64,000 bases of DNA, from assembly GCF_900107855.1 (NCBI RefSeq), contig NZ_FNRJ01000006.1, positions 62,001-126,000 of the forward strand, written 5' to 3'. This document shows positions 36,120 to 46,170 of this stretch, piece after piece. A program made the translations under genes and the position numbers. Under the pieces are notes generated by a model that made no database searches, was not told the DNA's origin, and was given only the letters and a program-made list of their open reading frames with translations. This stretch comes from Marinobacterium iners DSM 11526 (GTDB taxonomy: Bacteria > Pseudomonadota > Gammaproteobacteria > Pseudomonadales > Balneatricaceae). Each line of letters begins with the position of its first letter. Positions within the stretch are counted from its first letter, which is position 1.

Positions 36120-38325
36120 CCCGCTGCCACCGCCTCCAGAGTTGCGTCTCACGACACCACTGCGCAAGCGCTGGCTACAGCTGCGCCGCTACAAGGATCG
36201 ACTGGCCACGCTGTTCATCATGCTCGGTGGACTGGGCGTGATCCTGTCGGTGTTGATGATCCTGTTCTATTTGTTGTATCAGGTGGTTCCTCTGCTGACA
36301 TCGGCCCGAATCGTGCCGCTTCAACAGCAGATCGAGCAGCCTTTGACGGGGCAGAGTCTGTACATGGCCCTGGATGCCGAAGGTCGGATCGGCGTACGGC
36401 TCACGCAACAAGGTGAGCTGCAATTTTTTCAACCAGCCAGCGGCGCGCTTCTGCAACAACAGAGAATTGCCCTGCCCGACAACAGCCACATTACCGACCT
36501 GGCCGATGCCGGCGACGGCCTGATGGTACTGGCACTGAGTGACGGACGCGTGTTGCCGGTGCAGCGACAGTACTCTGGCACGAATAATCTTCAACCGGTT
36601 TTACACTACCCACTGGGTATCGAACCCCTGAGCCTGCAACCGGCTCCCGCCGGCCCGCTGGCGGCGGCCGTTAACCAGAAACAGCTGCTGCTGATCAGCT
36701 TCCATGACGGCCAATTACACCAGTTCCACTTTGATCTGAGCCAACCCGGGCCTACCCCTATACAGTCTGTCAGTCTGCCCACACCTGGTTTCGAGCCACG
36801 CAAACTGCTGTTGATGCCACAGCAATCCCGATTGCTTGCACTGGGCCCTGAGGGTCGCATTGGTGTAATCCCCCTGCAGGGAGAGGGCCAAACCTACGAA
36901 GTAATCCGCGCCGCTCGGGAGGAGATAACGCTGTTTGAGCTGCTGCCGGGGCGGCGCAGCCTGATGCTGGGTGATCAATCGGGTGCCTTGTCACAGTGGT
37001 TTTTCGTTCCGGATGAATATAACAGCCTGAAGTTGCAGCAGATCCGTCAATATGACCCCCTGCAGTCAGCACCCAAGCGGCTGGCCGGGCGAGAGCAGGA
37101 CAACAGCTTCATAACGCTGGAACAGAACGGAACACTAAGTGTGTACAGCCTGACATCCAGCCGCGCCTTGCTGCGCACCAATCTGCTCGGTGACGAGCCT
37201 GACGCGCTGGCGCTGTCTGCGTACAACAGCTTCCTGCTGATGGAGCGCAACAACCGGGTCAGCAGCTGGCAGCTGCAGGCCCCCCACGCCGAAATCACGC
37301 TGAGCAGCCTGTGGAGCGAGATCTGGCACGAAGACTACGACGAGCCGGGCTACATCTGGCAGTCATCCACCAATGGCACGGACTCAGCCGCCAAATACAG
37401 CTTGGTGCCGCTGGTATTCGGTACGCTCAAGGCTGCACTCTATGCCATGCTGATGGCGACCCCCATGGCGATCTGCGGCGCCATCTATACCGCCTATTTC
37501 ATGGCGCCGGCCCTGCGCCGCAAAATCAAGCCGATGATCGAAATGATGGCCGCCGTTCCCTCTGTGGTTTTGGGTTTTCTCGCCGGTCTCTGGCTGGCGC
37601 CGTTCATGCAGGTTCATCTGGCCGCCATCCTGTTACTGGTCCTTCTGCTGCCGATCAGCATTCTGCTGTTCGCCTTCGGGTGGGAGAAAATGCCGCAACG
37701 CATCCGTTTCCTGTTGCCTGAAGGCTGGGACGTGATCCTGCTGCTGGGGGTGATTCCGCTGGTGGCCTGGCTGGCCTTCCTACTGGCAGTGCCTATTGAG
37801 GCATGGCTTTTTGATGGTCAGCTGGTACTCTGGCTCGGCAATCAGGTGGGTATCAGTTATGACCAACGCAACGCACTGATCGTCGGTATTGCAATGGGGT
37901 TTGCCATTATTCCCACCCTGTTTTCCCTCACCGAAGATGCCATTCATGCCGTACCGCGCCACCTCAGTAACGGTGCTCTCGCACTGGGGGCTACCCCTTG
38001 GCAGGCGCTGACCTGGATGATCCTGCCTGCTGCCAGCGCCGGTATTTTTTCGGCCCTGATGATCGGCTTCGGGCGTGCCATCGGTGAAACCATGATCGTT
38101 CTGATGGTCACCGGCAACACCCCGATCATGGAGATGAACATCTTCGAGGGAATGCGAACCCTCGCCGCCAATATCGCCATCGAAATGCCTGAATCCAGCG
38201 TCGGCAGCAGCCATTACCGCGTGCTGTTCCTGACCGCACTGCTGCTGTTCCTGTTCACACTGGTCGTTAACACCATCGCCGAATTGATCCGTCAGCAGCT
38301 GCGGAGGAAATACCGTGCGCTCTGA
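36109..38325 (+). CDS. pstC2: Phosphate ABC transporter permease PstC, second system, with large periplasmic domain
   Basis: 738-aa permease, more than twice the size of E. coli PstC. It has a basic cytosolic N terminus, TM1 about residues 41-63, and a periplasmic region of about 350 residues rich in beta-strand-like repeats (LDAEGRIGVRLTQQGELQFFQ, LLALGPEGRIGVIPL), resembling a beta-propeller. The six-span permease domain starts about residue 425. The EAA loop is [20 protein letters not shown], and GRAIGETMIVLMV follows. The ATG at 36109 overlaps the pstS2 stop. Such enlarged PstC proteins are known in pseudomonads and vibrios; the extra domain's role is unknown. Confidence 0.92.
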   Translation: MSTSPLPPPPELRLTTPLRKRWLQLRRYKDRLATLFIMLGGLGVILSVLMILFYLLYQVVPLLTSARIVPLQQQIEQPLTGQSLYMALDAEGRIGVRLTQQGELQFFQPASGALLQQQRIALPDNSHITDLADAGDGLMVLALSDGRVLPVQRQYSGTNNLQPVLHYPLGIEPLSLQPAPAGPLAAAVNQKQLLLISFHDGQLHQFHFDLSQPGPTPIQSVSLPTPGFEPRKLLLMPQQSRLLALGPEGRIGVIPLQGEGQTYEVIRAAREEITLFELLPGRRSLMLGDQSGALSQWFFVPDEYNSLKLQQIRQYDPLQSAPKRLAGREQDNSFITLEQNGTLSVYSLTSSRALLRTNLLGDEPDALALSAYNSFLLMERNNRVSSWQLQAPHAEITLSSLWSEIWHEDYDEPGYIWQSSTNGTDSAAKYSLVPLVFGTLKAALYAMLMATPMAICGAIYTAYFMAPALRRKIKPMIEMMAAVPSVVLGFLAGLWLAPFMQVHLAAILLLVLLLPISILLFAFGWEKMPQRIRFLLPEGWDVILLLGVIPLVAWLAFLLAVPIEAWLFDGQLVLWLGNQVGISYDQRNALIVGIAMGFAIIPTLFSLTEDAIHAVPRHLSNGALALGATPWQALTWMILPAASAGIFSALMIGFGRAIGETMIVLMVTGNTPIMEMNIFEGMRTLAANIAIEMPESSVGSSHYRVLFLTALLLFLFTLVVNTIAELIRQQLRRKYRAL

Positions 38326-40003
38326 TAACCGACTGATGCGATGGTTTCATACCGATACCCCTTGGGTTTGGCTCAATGCCGGTGCCGTTGCACTATGTCT
38401 GCTCACCCTGCTGGGTATTCTGCTGCTGATCAGTATTCAGGGGCTGGCCCACTTCTGGCCCAAAGGCCTGGTGCAGGCAGAGGTGACGGCCGACAGTCAG
38501 AGTCGGCGCGTCATTGGTGCAGTCATCCGGCATGAGCACGTGAGCGTACGCCAGCTGCAGGAGGCAGGCCTGTCACTCGACTCGGAACAGGCTGAAGTAC
38601 AGCGCACCCTGATCCACAGCGGCAATCGGGAATTCAGCGACAGTGACTATTTTTGGGTACTGGACAATGCCCTGTCAGATCGGCACTACCCCGATCATCT
38701 GGCTGTATTCGAGCGCACTCGTTGGGGACAGCTGTATGGCTATCTGCGTGGATTGAGCGAAAACGGCACCCTGCTGCAGCAGGGCCCGGACATCGACCAG
38801 GACATGCTGTGGCGTGAATTCGAGCAGCGCCGGCAGCGTACCGAGGCACTGCAGCAGGAAATTGATCGCATCGAAAGCAACATGCTTGGGCAGATCAACC
38901 GCACGCTGGAACAGTTGCGTCTGGAGCAGCGCCGGCTTGAGCTGCTCGGCCCACTGAAGGTGCCTCAACTGGAGGTTCTGGCCCGTGAACGGGCCGACCT
39001 GGAGCAGGACTATCATCTGCTGCAGAAACGGCTGACCCGCCTGCAACAGCAGGTCACCCGTGACCACTTCCACGTTGAAGTGGCTGATGGACGGGTGCTG
39101 GAATTCGCCATGGTGGACGTTATTCGCGCTTACCGCCCGAACGGCATGAGCCTTGTCGACAGGCTGGAACACTTTGGCATCAAGCTGTGGGAGTTCCTGT
39201 CTGACTCACCCCGCGAGGGTAATACCGAGGGCGGCGTCTTTCCCGCTCTGTTCGGCACCGTGCTGATGGTGTTGCTGATGTCACTGCTGGTCACGCCATT
39301 CGGCGTGCTGGCCGCCGTATACCTGCATGAATACGCTTATCAGGGACGGCTCACCCGAATCATTCGCATCGCCGTCAACAACCTGGCCGGGGTACCTTCC
39401 ATTGTATACGGCATTTTCGGGCTCGGCTTTTTCGTCTATTTTCTGGGGGGCAGTATCGATGCGCTGTTTTTCCCGGAAGCCCTGCCAGCACCGACCTTCG
39501 GCACTGGCGGCCTGCTATGGGCATCGGCCACCCTGGCCCTGTTGACACTGCCGGTGGTGATCGTGGCCACCGAAGAGGGGTTGCGCACCATTCCGTCCAG
39601 CCTGCGCGAAGGCGCCCTGGCACTGGGTGCAACCCGGGCGGAAACCCTGTGGAGAGTTGTGTTGCCCATGGCCAGCCCGGCCATGATGACGGGAGTGATT
39701 CTGGCGATCGCCAGGGCTGCTGGTGAGGTCGCACCACTGATGTTGGTAGGAGTGGTCAAGCTGGTCCCCCAGCTGCCTGTAGACGGACATTTCCCCTATC
39801 TGCACCTGGACCAGAAATTCATGCACCTTGGTTTTCACATTTATGATGTCGGTTTCCACAGCGCCAACACTGAAGCCGCTCAGCCACTGGTCTATGCTAC
39901 CGCTTTGCTGTTGTTGCTGGTGATCCTGCTGCTGAACCTGTCAGCGATCCTGATGCGCAACCATCTGCGGGCCCGATTCAGAACACTGGAACCGGAACTC
40001 TAG
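38315..40003 (+). CDS. pstA2: Phosphate ABC transporter permease PstA, second system, with coiled-coil insert
   Basis: 562-aa permease. TM1 about residues 18-40, then a periplasmic insert of about 250 residues. That insert contains a heptad-rich coiled coil around 165-245 ([36 protein letters not shown]). The C-terminal permease domain has the EAA loop [20 protein letters not shown] and [16 protein letters not shown]. It overlaps pstC2 by 11 bp. The paired inserts of PstC2 and PstA2 may form an extracytoplasmic assembly that meets PstS2; this is inferred. Confidence 0.92.
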   Translation: MRSDNRLMRWFHTDTPWVWLNAGAVALCLLTLLGILLLISIQGLAHFWPKGLVQAEVTADSQSRRVIGAVIRHEHVSVRQLQEAGLSLDSEQAEVQRTLIHSGNREFSDSDYFWVLDNALSDRHYPDHLAVFERTRWGQLYGYLRGLSENGTLLQQGPDIDQDMLWREFEQRRQRTEALQQEIDRIESNMLGQINRTLEQLRLEQRRLELLGPLKVPQLEVLARERADLEQDYHLLQKRLTRLQQQVTRDHFHVEVADGRVLEFAMVDVIRAYRPNGMSLVDRLEHFGIKLWEFLSDSPREGNTEGGVFPALFGTVLMVLLMSLLVTPFGVLAAVYLHEYAYQGRLTRIIRIAVNNLAGVPSIVYGIFGLGFFVYFLGGSIDALFFPEALPAPTFGTGGLLWASATLALLTLPVVIVATEEGLRTIPSSLREGALALGATRAETLWRVVLPMASPAMMTGVILAIARAAGEVAPLMLVGVVKLVPQLPVDGHFPYLHLDQKFMHLGFHIYDVGFHSANTEAAQPLVYATALLLLLVILLLNLSAILMRNHLRARFRTLEPEL

Positions 40004-40032
40004 CGTGCAACCTTCATCAACGGAGCTATGCC

Positions 40033-40851
40033 TTGATACGCCTGGACACACAGATATCGGCCGATCCGGCTACCACCAGCCCTGAATCTGACCTCCCGGA
40101 CACCCGGCTGCAAGTGCGAGACCTCAGCCTGCGCTATGGCGATAGCCGTGCGCTGAGCAATATCAATCTGGATCTTCCCGGCAACCGAGTAACCGCTTTT
40201 ATAGGCCCGTCCGGCTGCGGCAAGTCGACTCTGTTGCGCTGTTTCAACCGCATGAGTGAGCTGGCAGCGGACTGTAATATTTCTGGAACAATTCTGCTGG
40301 ATAATGAAGATATTTACGCTCGATCAGTCAATGTGGCAGAGCTGCGACGTCGGGTCGGCATGGTGTTCCAGAAGCCCAATCCGTTTCCGGCTTCGGTGTA
40401 TGAAAATGTCAGCTTCGGCCTCAAGATTCAGGGCGTCCGCAAAAAGCGAGTGGTGGATGAAGCCGTTGAGTGGGCGCTGCGTTCGGCAGCACTTTGGGAC
40501 GAGGTCAAGGACCGACTGCACGAGAGTGCTCTGGGGTTGTCCGGGGGGCAGCAACAGCGCCTGGTGATCGCCCGCACCATCGCCATTCGCCCCGAGGTCC
40601 TGCTGCTGGACGAGCCGGCCTCGGCACTGGACCCAATCTCGACACTTAAGATCGAGGAACTGATTCATGAACTGAAACGTGACTTCACCATCCTGATTGT
40701 CACACACAACATGCAGCAGGCTGCCCGCGTATCCGATTACACCGCCTTTCTGCATCAGGGGCGTCTGATCGAATTTGGCGAGACCGAGAAGCTGTTTACC
40801 CGGCCGTCCAGACGACAGACTGAAGATTACATCACCGGACGCTATGGCTAG
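40033..40851 (+). CDS. pstB2: Phosphate ABC transporter ATPase PstB, second system
   Basis: 272-aa ABC ATPase. Walker [10 protein letters not shown], signature LSGGQQQRL, Walker [14 protein letters not shown] and switch His ([10 protein letters not shown]) are all present. The start codon at 40033 is TTG with GGAG 9 bp upstream. It lacks the Thr/Ala-rich leader of the first PstB. It lies 29 bp after pstA2 and 29 bp before phoU, so PhoU may serve both transporters. Confidence 0.93.
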   Translation: MIRLDTQISADPATTSPESDLPDTRLQVRDLSLRYGDSRALSNINLDLPGNRVTAFIGPSGCGKSTLLRCFNRMSELAADCNISGTILLDNEDIYARSVNVAELRRRVGMVFQKPNPFPASVYENVSFGLKIQGVRKKRVVDEAVEWALRSAALWDEVKDRLHESALGLSGGQQQRLVIARTIAIRPEVLLLDEPASALDPISTLKIEELIHELKRDFTILIVTHNMQQAARVSDYTAFLHQGRLIEFGETEKLFTRPSRRQTEDYITGRYG

Positions 40852-40880
40852 GCCAGCTGTCCGTAACGGAGACAAACACT

Positions 40881-41642
40881 GTGGAACTGGAAAAAGACAA
40901 CTACTCAACCCACATCTCCCAGCAGTTCAACGAAGAGCTGGAAACCATCCGTACCCAGATGCTGACCATGGGCGGCATGGTGGAACATCAGGTCAATGAC
41001 GCCATCGAAGCGCTGCTGACAGCGGATGTGGATCGTGCCGAGGCGTCACGCAAGGTCGACCAGCAGACCAATGCCATGGAGCTGATGATCGATGATCTTT
41101 GCACCACTACCATCGCCCGGCGTCAGCCGGCAGCCAGCGACCTGCGTCTGATCGTGTCGATCAGCCGTGCCGTATCCGATCTCGAACGCATTGGTGATGA
41201 AGCGTCCCGCATCTGCAGACAAGCAATCGAACTGGCACAGAGCGGCACTTCGCAACGCGGTCATCAAGAAGTGCGCCACATCGGCAATCTGGTGCGCGAC
41301 ATGGTACGCAACGTCCTGACCGCTTTCGCTCGCAATGATATCGAGATGGCCTACCTGGTCGCCAAACAGGACAAGGAAGTGGACCGTGAATACCGCACGG
41401 CCATGCGCTCACTCGTGACCTATATGATGGAAGATCCGCGTGCGATCTCTTCCGTACTGAGTGTCATCTGGGCTCTTCGCAGCCTTGAACGCATCGGTGA
41501 CCATGCCCGTAACCTGGCCGAGCACCTGATCTATCAGGTCAGCGGTACCGACGTGCGCCACCGCAGCCTGAAGCAGATCCGCCAGACCGTTGAGGACGAA
41601 GCCGACACACTGCTGAGCGATGAAAGCAGCACAGAAGAGTAA
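40881..41642 (+). CDS. phoU: Phosphate signalling protein PhoU
   Basis: 253-aa helical protein with two PhoU repeats, each with an ExxxD-type metal-binding motif (DRAEASRKVDQQTN region; VSDLERIGDEASRI; LRSLERIGDHARNLAEHL). It links Pst transport activity to PhoR, holding the Pho regulon off when phosphate is plentiful. The start is GTG at 40881 with GGAG upstream. It ends the double pst operon. The same family is fused or paired with Pit systems, but the pst context settles the role. Confidence 0.95.
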   Translation: MELEKDNYSTHISQQFNEELETIRTQMLTMGGMVEHQVNDAIEALLTADVDRAEASRKVDQQTNAMELMIDDLCTTTIARRQPAASDLRLIVSISRAVSDLERIGDEASRICRQAIELAQSGTSQRGHQEVRHIGNLVRDMVRNVLTAFARNDIEMAYLVAKQDKEVDREYRTAMRSLVTYMMEDPRAISSVLSVIWALRSLERIGDHARNLAEHLIYQVSGTDVRHRSLKQIRQTVEDEADTLLSDESSTEE

Positions 41643-41712
41643 CCCGCACTACAGCACTTGAGTGGGTGAAAATGCTAGACTTGGGGCCGTCTCACTAACG
41701 GAAGCCCTTCAG

Positions 41713-42258
41713 GTGTCAGCACGCGAATCTCTGCTCATCCATTCTCCCCACCGGCACTGGCTGCTTGCGGGCAGCAGCAGTTTCCAGGTGCCGGCACACT
41801 GGCGTCCCTGGCTGTATGACTCGGGCTCGCTGAGCCAGCGCCTGCAGCGTGCGGCCGGGGGCGAGTTCAGCGTTCGCGTGCTGAGCGAATGCTGGCAGTA
41901 TCCGAGCGCCGACGAGGCACGGGCACTCGGGATCAGCCCGCGACGTCGCGCCCTGATTCGGGAGGTTGAGCTGCTGGGCCGTAATGCCGAACCCTGGGTG
42001 TTCGCTCGAACGGTCATTCCCGCCACCACGCTGACCGGGGTGGAGCGACGCCTGCTGCGACTGGGCTCGCGCTCCCTCGGTTCCTACCTGTTCCGTGACC
42101 CCAGCCTTGAACGTGCCCCGCTGCGCGCCTGCCGGCTGCAAGACAGCGGCGGGCAGCACTATTGGGCACGACGCTCCGTGTTCCGTCTGCACCACAAGCC
42201 CTTGCTGGTATGCGAGGTTTTTCTCCCGGCCATGGAGCACGTACAATACCCGCTCTGA
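41713..42258 (+). CDS. ubiC: Chorismate lyase
   Basis: Cleaves chorismate to 4-hydroxybenzoate and pyruvate, the first committed step of ubiquinone synthesis. About 181 aa from the GTG at 41713; an upstream GTG at 41662 would add 17 residues that do not look conserved. Family features are WLLAGSSS-type start of the fold, the active-site Arg in REVELLG...[10 protein letters not shown], and [24 protein letters not shown] at the end. It is followed at 16 bp by ubiA, as in E. coli. Confidence 0.92.
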   Translation: MSARESLLIHSPHRHWLLAGSSSFQVPAHWRPWLYDSGSLSQRLQRAAGGEFSVRVLSECWQYPSADEARALGISPRRRALIREVELLGRNAEPWVFARTVIPATTLTGVERRLLRLGSRSLGSYLFRDPSLERAPLRACRLQDSGGQHYWARRSVFRLHHKPLLVCEVFLPAMEHVQYPL

Positions 42259-42274
42259 CCGCTCAGGAGTGATC

Positions 42275-43165
42275 ATGCAGGCAACGACCCCGTCACAGCA
42301 CCCATTAAAGCAGAAGCTGCAGGCCTATGTGCACCTGATGCGTGCCGACCGACCGATCGGCACCTACCTGCTGCTCTGGCCGACCCTGTGGGCACTCTGG
42401 ATCGCATCGGAAGGCCTGCCGGCGCTGGATCTGCTGCTGATCTTCTGTCTGGGTGTGTTCCTGACCCGCTCTGCCGGCTGTGTCATCAACGACTTTGCCG
42501 ACCGACATATTGATGGCCACGTCAAACGCACCCTCAATCGTCCACTGCCATCAGGCCGAGTCCGTGAGCGTGAAGCGATCTATCTTTTCTGCGGTCTGAT
42601 GCTGGTCTCGTTTCTGCTGGTGCTGATGACAAACGGCATGACCATCCTAATGTCCTTCGGCGGCCTTGCATTGGCGTTTATCTACCCGTTCATGAAACGC
42701 TATACTCACCTGCCACAGCTGGTGCTGGGAGCGGCTTTTGGCTGGGCCATTCCAATGGCGTTTACCGCCACTCAGGAAGCACTGCCGCTGACCGCCTGGC
42801 TGCTCTACCTGGCCAAGCTGCTCTGGACCGTGGCCTATGACACCCAGTATGCCATGGTGGATCGTGACGATGACCTGAAAATTGGCGTCAAATCCACTGC
42901 AGTGCTGTTTGGCCGCCACGACCGTCTCATCATCGCCCTGCTGCAACTGGCCACTCTGGTAGTGATGCTCTGGGTAGGTCAGATTGAGCAACTGGGGCTC
43001 TGGTATTGGCTGGGGCTGGCCGGTGCCGCCACCCTGTTTGTCTACCAGCACTGGCTGATCCGCGCCCGCGAACGGATGCCCTGCTTCCGCGCCTTCCTCA
43101 ACAACCACTATGCCGAGCTGTTGGTGCTGCTCGGCCTGATACTGGAATACGCGCTGCGCACCTGA
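42275..43165 (+). CDS. ubiA: 4-hydroxybenzoate polyprenyltransferase
   Basis: 296-aa inner-membrane prenyltransferase joining polyprenyl diphosphate to 4-hydroxybenzoate. The two Asp-rich motifs [14 protein letters not shown] and [16 protein letters not shown] bind Mg-diphosphate. About eight spans are present. CAGGAG 8 bp upstream fixes the ATG at 42275; the frame extends 60 codons further into ubiC without support. It lies in the ubiC-ubiA-phoB neighbourhood known from pseudomonads. Confidence 0.96.
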   Translation: MQATTPSQHPLKQKLQAYVHLMRADRPIGTYLLLWPTLWALWIASEGLPALDLLLIFCLGVFLTRSAGCVINDFADRHIDGHVKRTLNRPLPSGRVREREAIYLFCGLMLVSFLLVLMTNGMTILMSFGGLALAFIYPFMKRYTHLPQLVLGAAFGWAIPMAFTATQEALPLTAWLLYLAKLLWTVAYDTQYAMVDRDDDLKIGVKSTAVLFGRHDRLIIALLQLATLVVMLWVGQIEQLGLWYWLGLAGAATLFVYQHWLIRARERMPCFRAFLNNHYAELLVLLGLILEYALRT

Positions 43166-43197
43166 GCCGACACTGACAAGTGAAAGAAAATCTGCCA

Positions 43198-43215
43198 ATG
43201 TCATATTTGTGTAAC
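43198..43215 (+). promoter_or_regulatory. Pho box upstream of phoB
   Basis: ATGTCATATTTGTGTAAC: half-sites ATGTCAT and GTGTAAC separated by ATTT. It ends exactly 10 bp before TGTAAT, the same geometry as at the first pstS, suggesting PhoB autoactivation. Confidence 0.75.
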
Positions 43216-43225
43216 CAAAACGTCT

Positions 43226-43231
43226 TGTAAT
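43226..43231 (+). promoter_or_regulatory. -10 element of the phoBR promoter
   Basis: TGTAAT, five of six consensus bases, 10 bp after the Pho box and 39 bp before phoB. Confidence 0.7.
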
Positions 43232-43270
43232 ACCAGACTCTGATTAAATGTCTGTAAAAGAGGCAGAAAC

Positions 43271-43966
43271 ATGTCTGCGTCCAAACGCGTACTGATCGTT
43301 GATGACGAAGCACCGATCCGCGAAATGATTGCGGTAGCATTGGAGATGGCAGGTTACGAATGTGATGAGGCAGACAGTGCCCAGTCCGCTCATGCCCGCA
43401 TCGTCGATAACAAACCCGATATGCTGTTGCTGGACTGGATGATGCCCGGTACCAGCGGTATCGAGTTCGCCCGCCGCCTGCGCAAGGATGAAGTGACGGC
43501 TGACATCCCGATCATCATGCTGACTGCAAAGGCCGATGAGGACAACAAGATTCAGGGGCTGGAAGCCGGTGTGGATGACTACATCACCAAGCCGTTCTCG
43601 CCACGTGAGCTGGTCGCACGACTCAAGGCCGTGCTGCGCCGCGCCACACCCAAGGGGGTGGAAGAGCCGGTCACGGTGGACAGTCTGACTCTGGACCCTG
43701 TTTCGCATCGCGTTACTGCAGAGAGCCGACCGCTGGAGCTTGGGCCAACCGAATTTCGCCTGCTGCAGTTTTTCATGACACATCCGGATCGTGCCTATAC
43801 CCGCAGCCAGCTGCTGGATATGGTGTGGGGCGGCAATGTATATGTGGAAGAGCGTACCGTCGATGTCCACATTCGCCGCCTGCGCAAGGCGTTGGGCGAG
43901 CGTCACGACTATCTGGTACAGACGGTACGTGGCACCGGATATCGTTTCTCGGCACAGGTGGCCTGA
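43271..43966 (+). CDS. phoB: Phosphate regulon response regulator PhoB
   Basis: 231-aa OmpR-family activator. Receiver with DDE cluster (VDDEAPIR), phospho-acceptor D55 (LLLDWMMPG) and K in [10 protein letters not shown]. The C-terminal winged helix contains the recognition segment [17 protein letters not shown], very close to E. coli PhoB, and ends VRGTGYRF. It binds Pho boxes such as those at 30261 and 43198. GAGGCAG supplies the ribosome site. phoR follows at 45 bp. Confidence 0.97.
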   Translation: MSASKRVLIVDDEAPIREMIAVALEMAGYECDEADSAQSAHARIVDNKPDMLLLDWMMPGTSGIEFARRLRKDEVTADIPIIMLTAKADEDNKIQGLEAGVDDYITKPFSPRELVARLKAVLRRATPKGVEEPVTVDSLTLDPVSHRVTAESRPLELGPTEFRLLQFFMTHPDRAYTRSQLLDMVWGGNVYVEERTVDVHIRRLRKALGERHDYLVQTVRGTGYRFSAQVA

Positions 43967-44011
43967 TCGGCTTCGGTCACCACATTCACAGGATCGGAAT
44001 GGAATGACTTC

Positions 44012-45310
44012 ATGCACATAGCGCGGCACTCGCTGCTGATGAGCCTGCTGCTCAGTGCCGGTCTGGGCCTGATTCTGGGTGCGGTGCTGGGCTTCCCGAT
44101 TGCCGGCATCACCCTTGGCATGATCGTGTGGGCCGTGATTCAGATCCGTCGCTTCAATGTCCTGCGTGAGTGGCTGGTCGGCGATACATCTGAAGAGCCA
44201 CCCGAGCTGCCCGGTGCCTGGGGCGAAATTCTGGACGCGTTGGCACGCATGCAAAAGCGCACTCAGGCACGCGAAGCTTCTTTGCGCAACGTCATCTCAC
44301 GCTTTCAGCAGTCTTCAGCGGCCCTGCCCGATGCAGTCATCATCATCGATCGCAACAATAACCTGGAATGGTGGAATCTGGCCGCCGAGCGGCTGCTTGG
44401 GCTGCGTCATGCATCCGACCGAGGCAAGCCGCTGCTGAATCTGGTACGTGATCCCGTATTTGTGGATTACTACCGCAAGGGCCGCTATCAGGAGCCGCTG
44501 GAGCTGCCATCACCGCTGGGCGGCGATACCCGACTGCAGTATCAGATCAGCCTTTTTGGCGCGGATGATCGCCTGCTGGTGGCCCGTGACATCACCCGAC
44601 TGACCCAGCTGGAGCAGACTCGGCAGAACTTCGTGGCCAACGCATCGCATGAACTGCGCACCCCACTGACGGTCATTCGGGGTTACCTTGAAACCTTCCT
44701 CGATCAGGACCTGCCCAAACCGCTGATGCGGGGGCTCAGTCAAATGCAACAGCAAGCGCGACGAATGGAAAACCTGGTCCAGGATCTGTTGCTGCTGTCG
44801 CGACTGGAGGCCACCTCACGTCAGGCCGCCACGCTCAAACCAGTGCTGATCCAAAGCCTGATCAGCCATATCCATGAAGATGCCGTTACCCTGTCAGGAG
44901 AGCGTCAGCATCAATTCGAGCTGCAGATAGATCCACAACATGACCTGCTGGGTGTTCCGGCAGAGCTACAGAGTGCGCTGTCCAATCTGGTGTTTAATGC
45001 CGTGCGTTATACGCCCGATGAGGGCCATATCCTGATCCGCTGGTGGGCTGATGCCAAAGGCGGCCATTTCAGTGTGACTGACAGCGGTATCGGGATAGAA
45101 GCACGCCACATTCCTCACCTCACCGAGCGTTTCTATCGCGTGGACGACAGCCGCTCGTCCGCCAGTGGCGGTACCGGGCTTGGGCTGGCCATCGTCAAGC
45201 ATGTATTGATGCGCCTTGGCGCCCGGCTGGAGATCGACAGTAAGCCCGGCAGGGGCAGCTGCTTCAGCTGCCATTTCCCCGCTGAGCTGGTAGTGCCGCC
45301 CCGGGATTGA
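44012..45310 (+). CDS. phoR: Phosphate regulon sensor kinase PhoR
   Basis: 432-aa histidine kinase with an N-terminal membrane hairpin (residues 8-42) and no large periplasmic domain. A charged linker and PAS domain (about 95-190: ALPDAVIIIDRNNNLEWWN) lead to HisKA with H213 (ASHELRTPLTVIRGY) and HATPase (LSNLVFNAVRYTP, VTDSGIG, GGTGLGLAIVKH). This is the PhoR layout; signalling comes from the Pst-PhoU complex. Its last 47 bp overlap the convergent cysZ gene. Confidence 0.96.
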   Translation: MHIARHSLLMSLLLSAGLGLILGAVLGFPIAGITLGMIVWAVIQIRRFNVLREWLVGDTSEEPPELPGAWGEILDALARMQKRTQAREASLRNVISRFQQSSAALPDAVIIIDRNNNLEWWNLAAERLLGLRHASDRGKPLLNLVRDPVFVDYYRKGRYQEPLELPSPLGGDTRLQYQISLFGADDRLLVARDITRLTQLEQTRQNFVANASHELRTPLTVIRGYLETFLDQDLPKPLMRGLSQMQQQARRMENLVQDLLLLSRLEATSRQAATLKPVLIQSLISHIHEDAVTLSGERQHQFELQIDPQHDLLGVPAELQSALSNLVFNAVRYTPDEGHILIRWWADAKGGHFSVTDSGIGIEARHIPHLTERFYRVDDSRSSASGGTGLGLAIVKHVLMRLGARLEIDSKPGRGSCFSCHFPAELVVPPRD

Positions 45311-46049
45311 TATCCCTGGCTTCGGCGGCATACTCCTCCACCCAGAAAATAGTCGCGCCCACAACCGCCGCCGGCATCAAAAACAGATTCAGCACCGGCA
45401 CCAGCATACCCAGCTGAACCAGCCCGCCAAACCCGATCGACGTTACTCGACGCGCCTTCATCAACTGCTTCATCTGTGGAAAGCTGACCTTGTTGTTGTC
45501 CATCGGGTAATCGCAGTATTGAATCGACATCATCCAGGCCCCGAACAGAAACCAAAGCAGTGGCGAGAGCAGATTCAGGCCCGGTATAAACGTAATCAAC
45601 AGCAACAGCAGAAAGCGTGGCAGATAGTAGCCCAGCTTCTGCAGCTCCCGCTGCAGCGCCCGTGGAATCATCGCCAGCACCGCGCCCCAGCCCTCATCCA
45701 CCAGCGGGGCACCGCGCAGCCTATGCTCCACCTTTTCGGCCAGAAAGCCGTTAAAGGGCGCTGCTATCAGATTGGCCACGATGGAAAAGCCGTAATACAC
45801 CCCCACCATCACCACCAGGGCAAACAGGGGCCAGAAAAGCCAATAGAGAAAACCGGCCCAGTCCGGCAGATATCCCAACCCATACTCGACCCAGTGGGTG
45901 AATTGCTGAATCAGCAGCCAAATGGCGGCAATAAACAGCAACAGGTTGATCAGCAGCGGTACCAGCACAAAACGCCGAATACCCGGTTGCGGCAGCATGG
46001 CCGCTCCACGCAGCAGATAACTGCCGCCACGTATGGGGTTTCCCTTCAT
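45264..46049 (-). CDS. cysZ: CysZ-like sulfate transporter
   Basis: 261-aa inner-membrane protein of the CysZ/EI24 family with four to six hydrophobic segments. It starts MKGNPIRGGSYLLRGAAMLP, has LIAAPFNGFLAEKVE and YLDYP-like QYCDYPMDNNK, all characteristic of CysZ. CysZ mediates sulfate entry feeding cysteine synthesis. No cys genes are nearby. Its 3' end overlaps phoR by 47 bp on the opposite strand. Confidence 0.9.
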   Translation of the reverse strand: MKGNPIRGGSYLLRGAAMLPQPGIRRFVLVPLLINLLLFIAAIWLLIQQFTHWVEYGLGYLPDWAGFLYWLFWPLFALVVMVGVYYGFSIVANLIAAPFNGFLAEKVEHRLRGAPLVDEGWGAVLAMIPRALQRELQKLGYYLPRFLLLLLITFIPGLNLLSPLLWFLFGAWMMSIQYCDYPMDNNKVSFPQMKQLMKARRVTSIGFGGLVQLGMLVPVLNLFLMPAAVVGATIFWVEEYAAEARDINPGAALPAQRGNGS

Positions 46050-46170
46050 CTTGCCTCCTGAAGGTGATCACATAGCATTTGCCGACATGGCAGGATCACT
46101 TTACTCTTGGTATCAGTTAACGTTTGATGACGGCGGCTCACACCAGCCGAACAATCCGGGGAGAGTACAC

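Noticed and set aside
41643-41712. Separate ubiC promoter after phoU
   Set aside because: TTGAGT and TAGACT are present but only 12 bp apart, too close for a sigma-70 promoter; ubiC may be read through from phoU.
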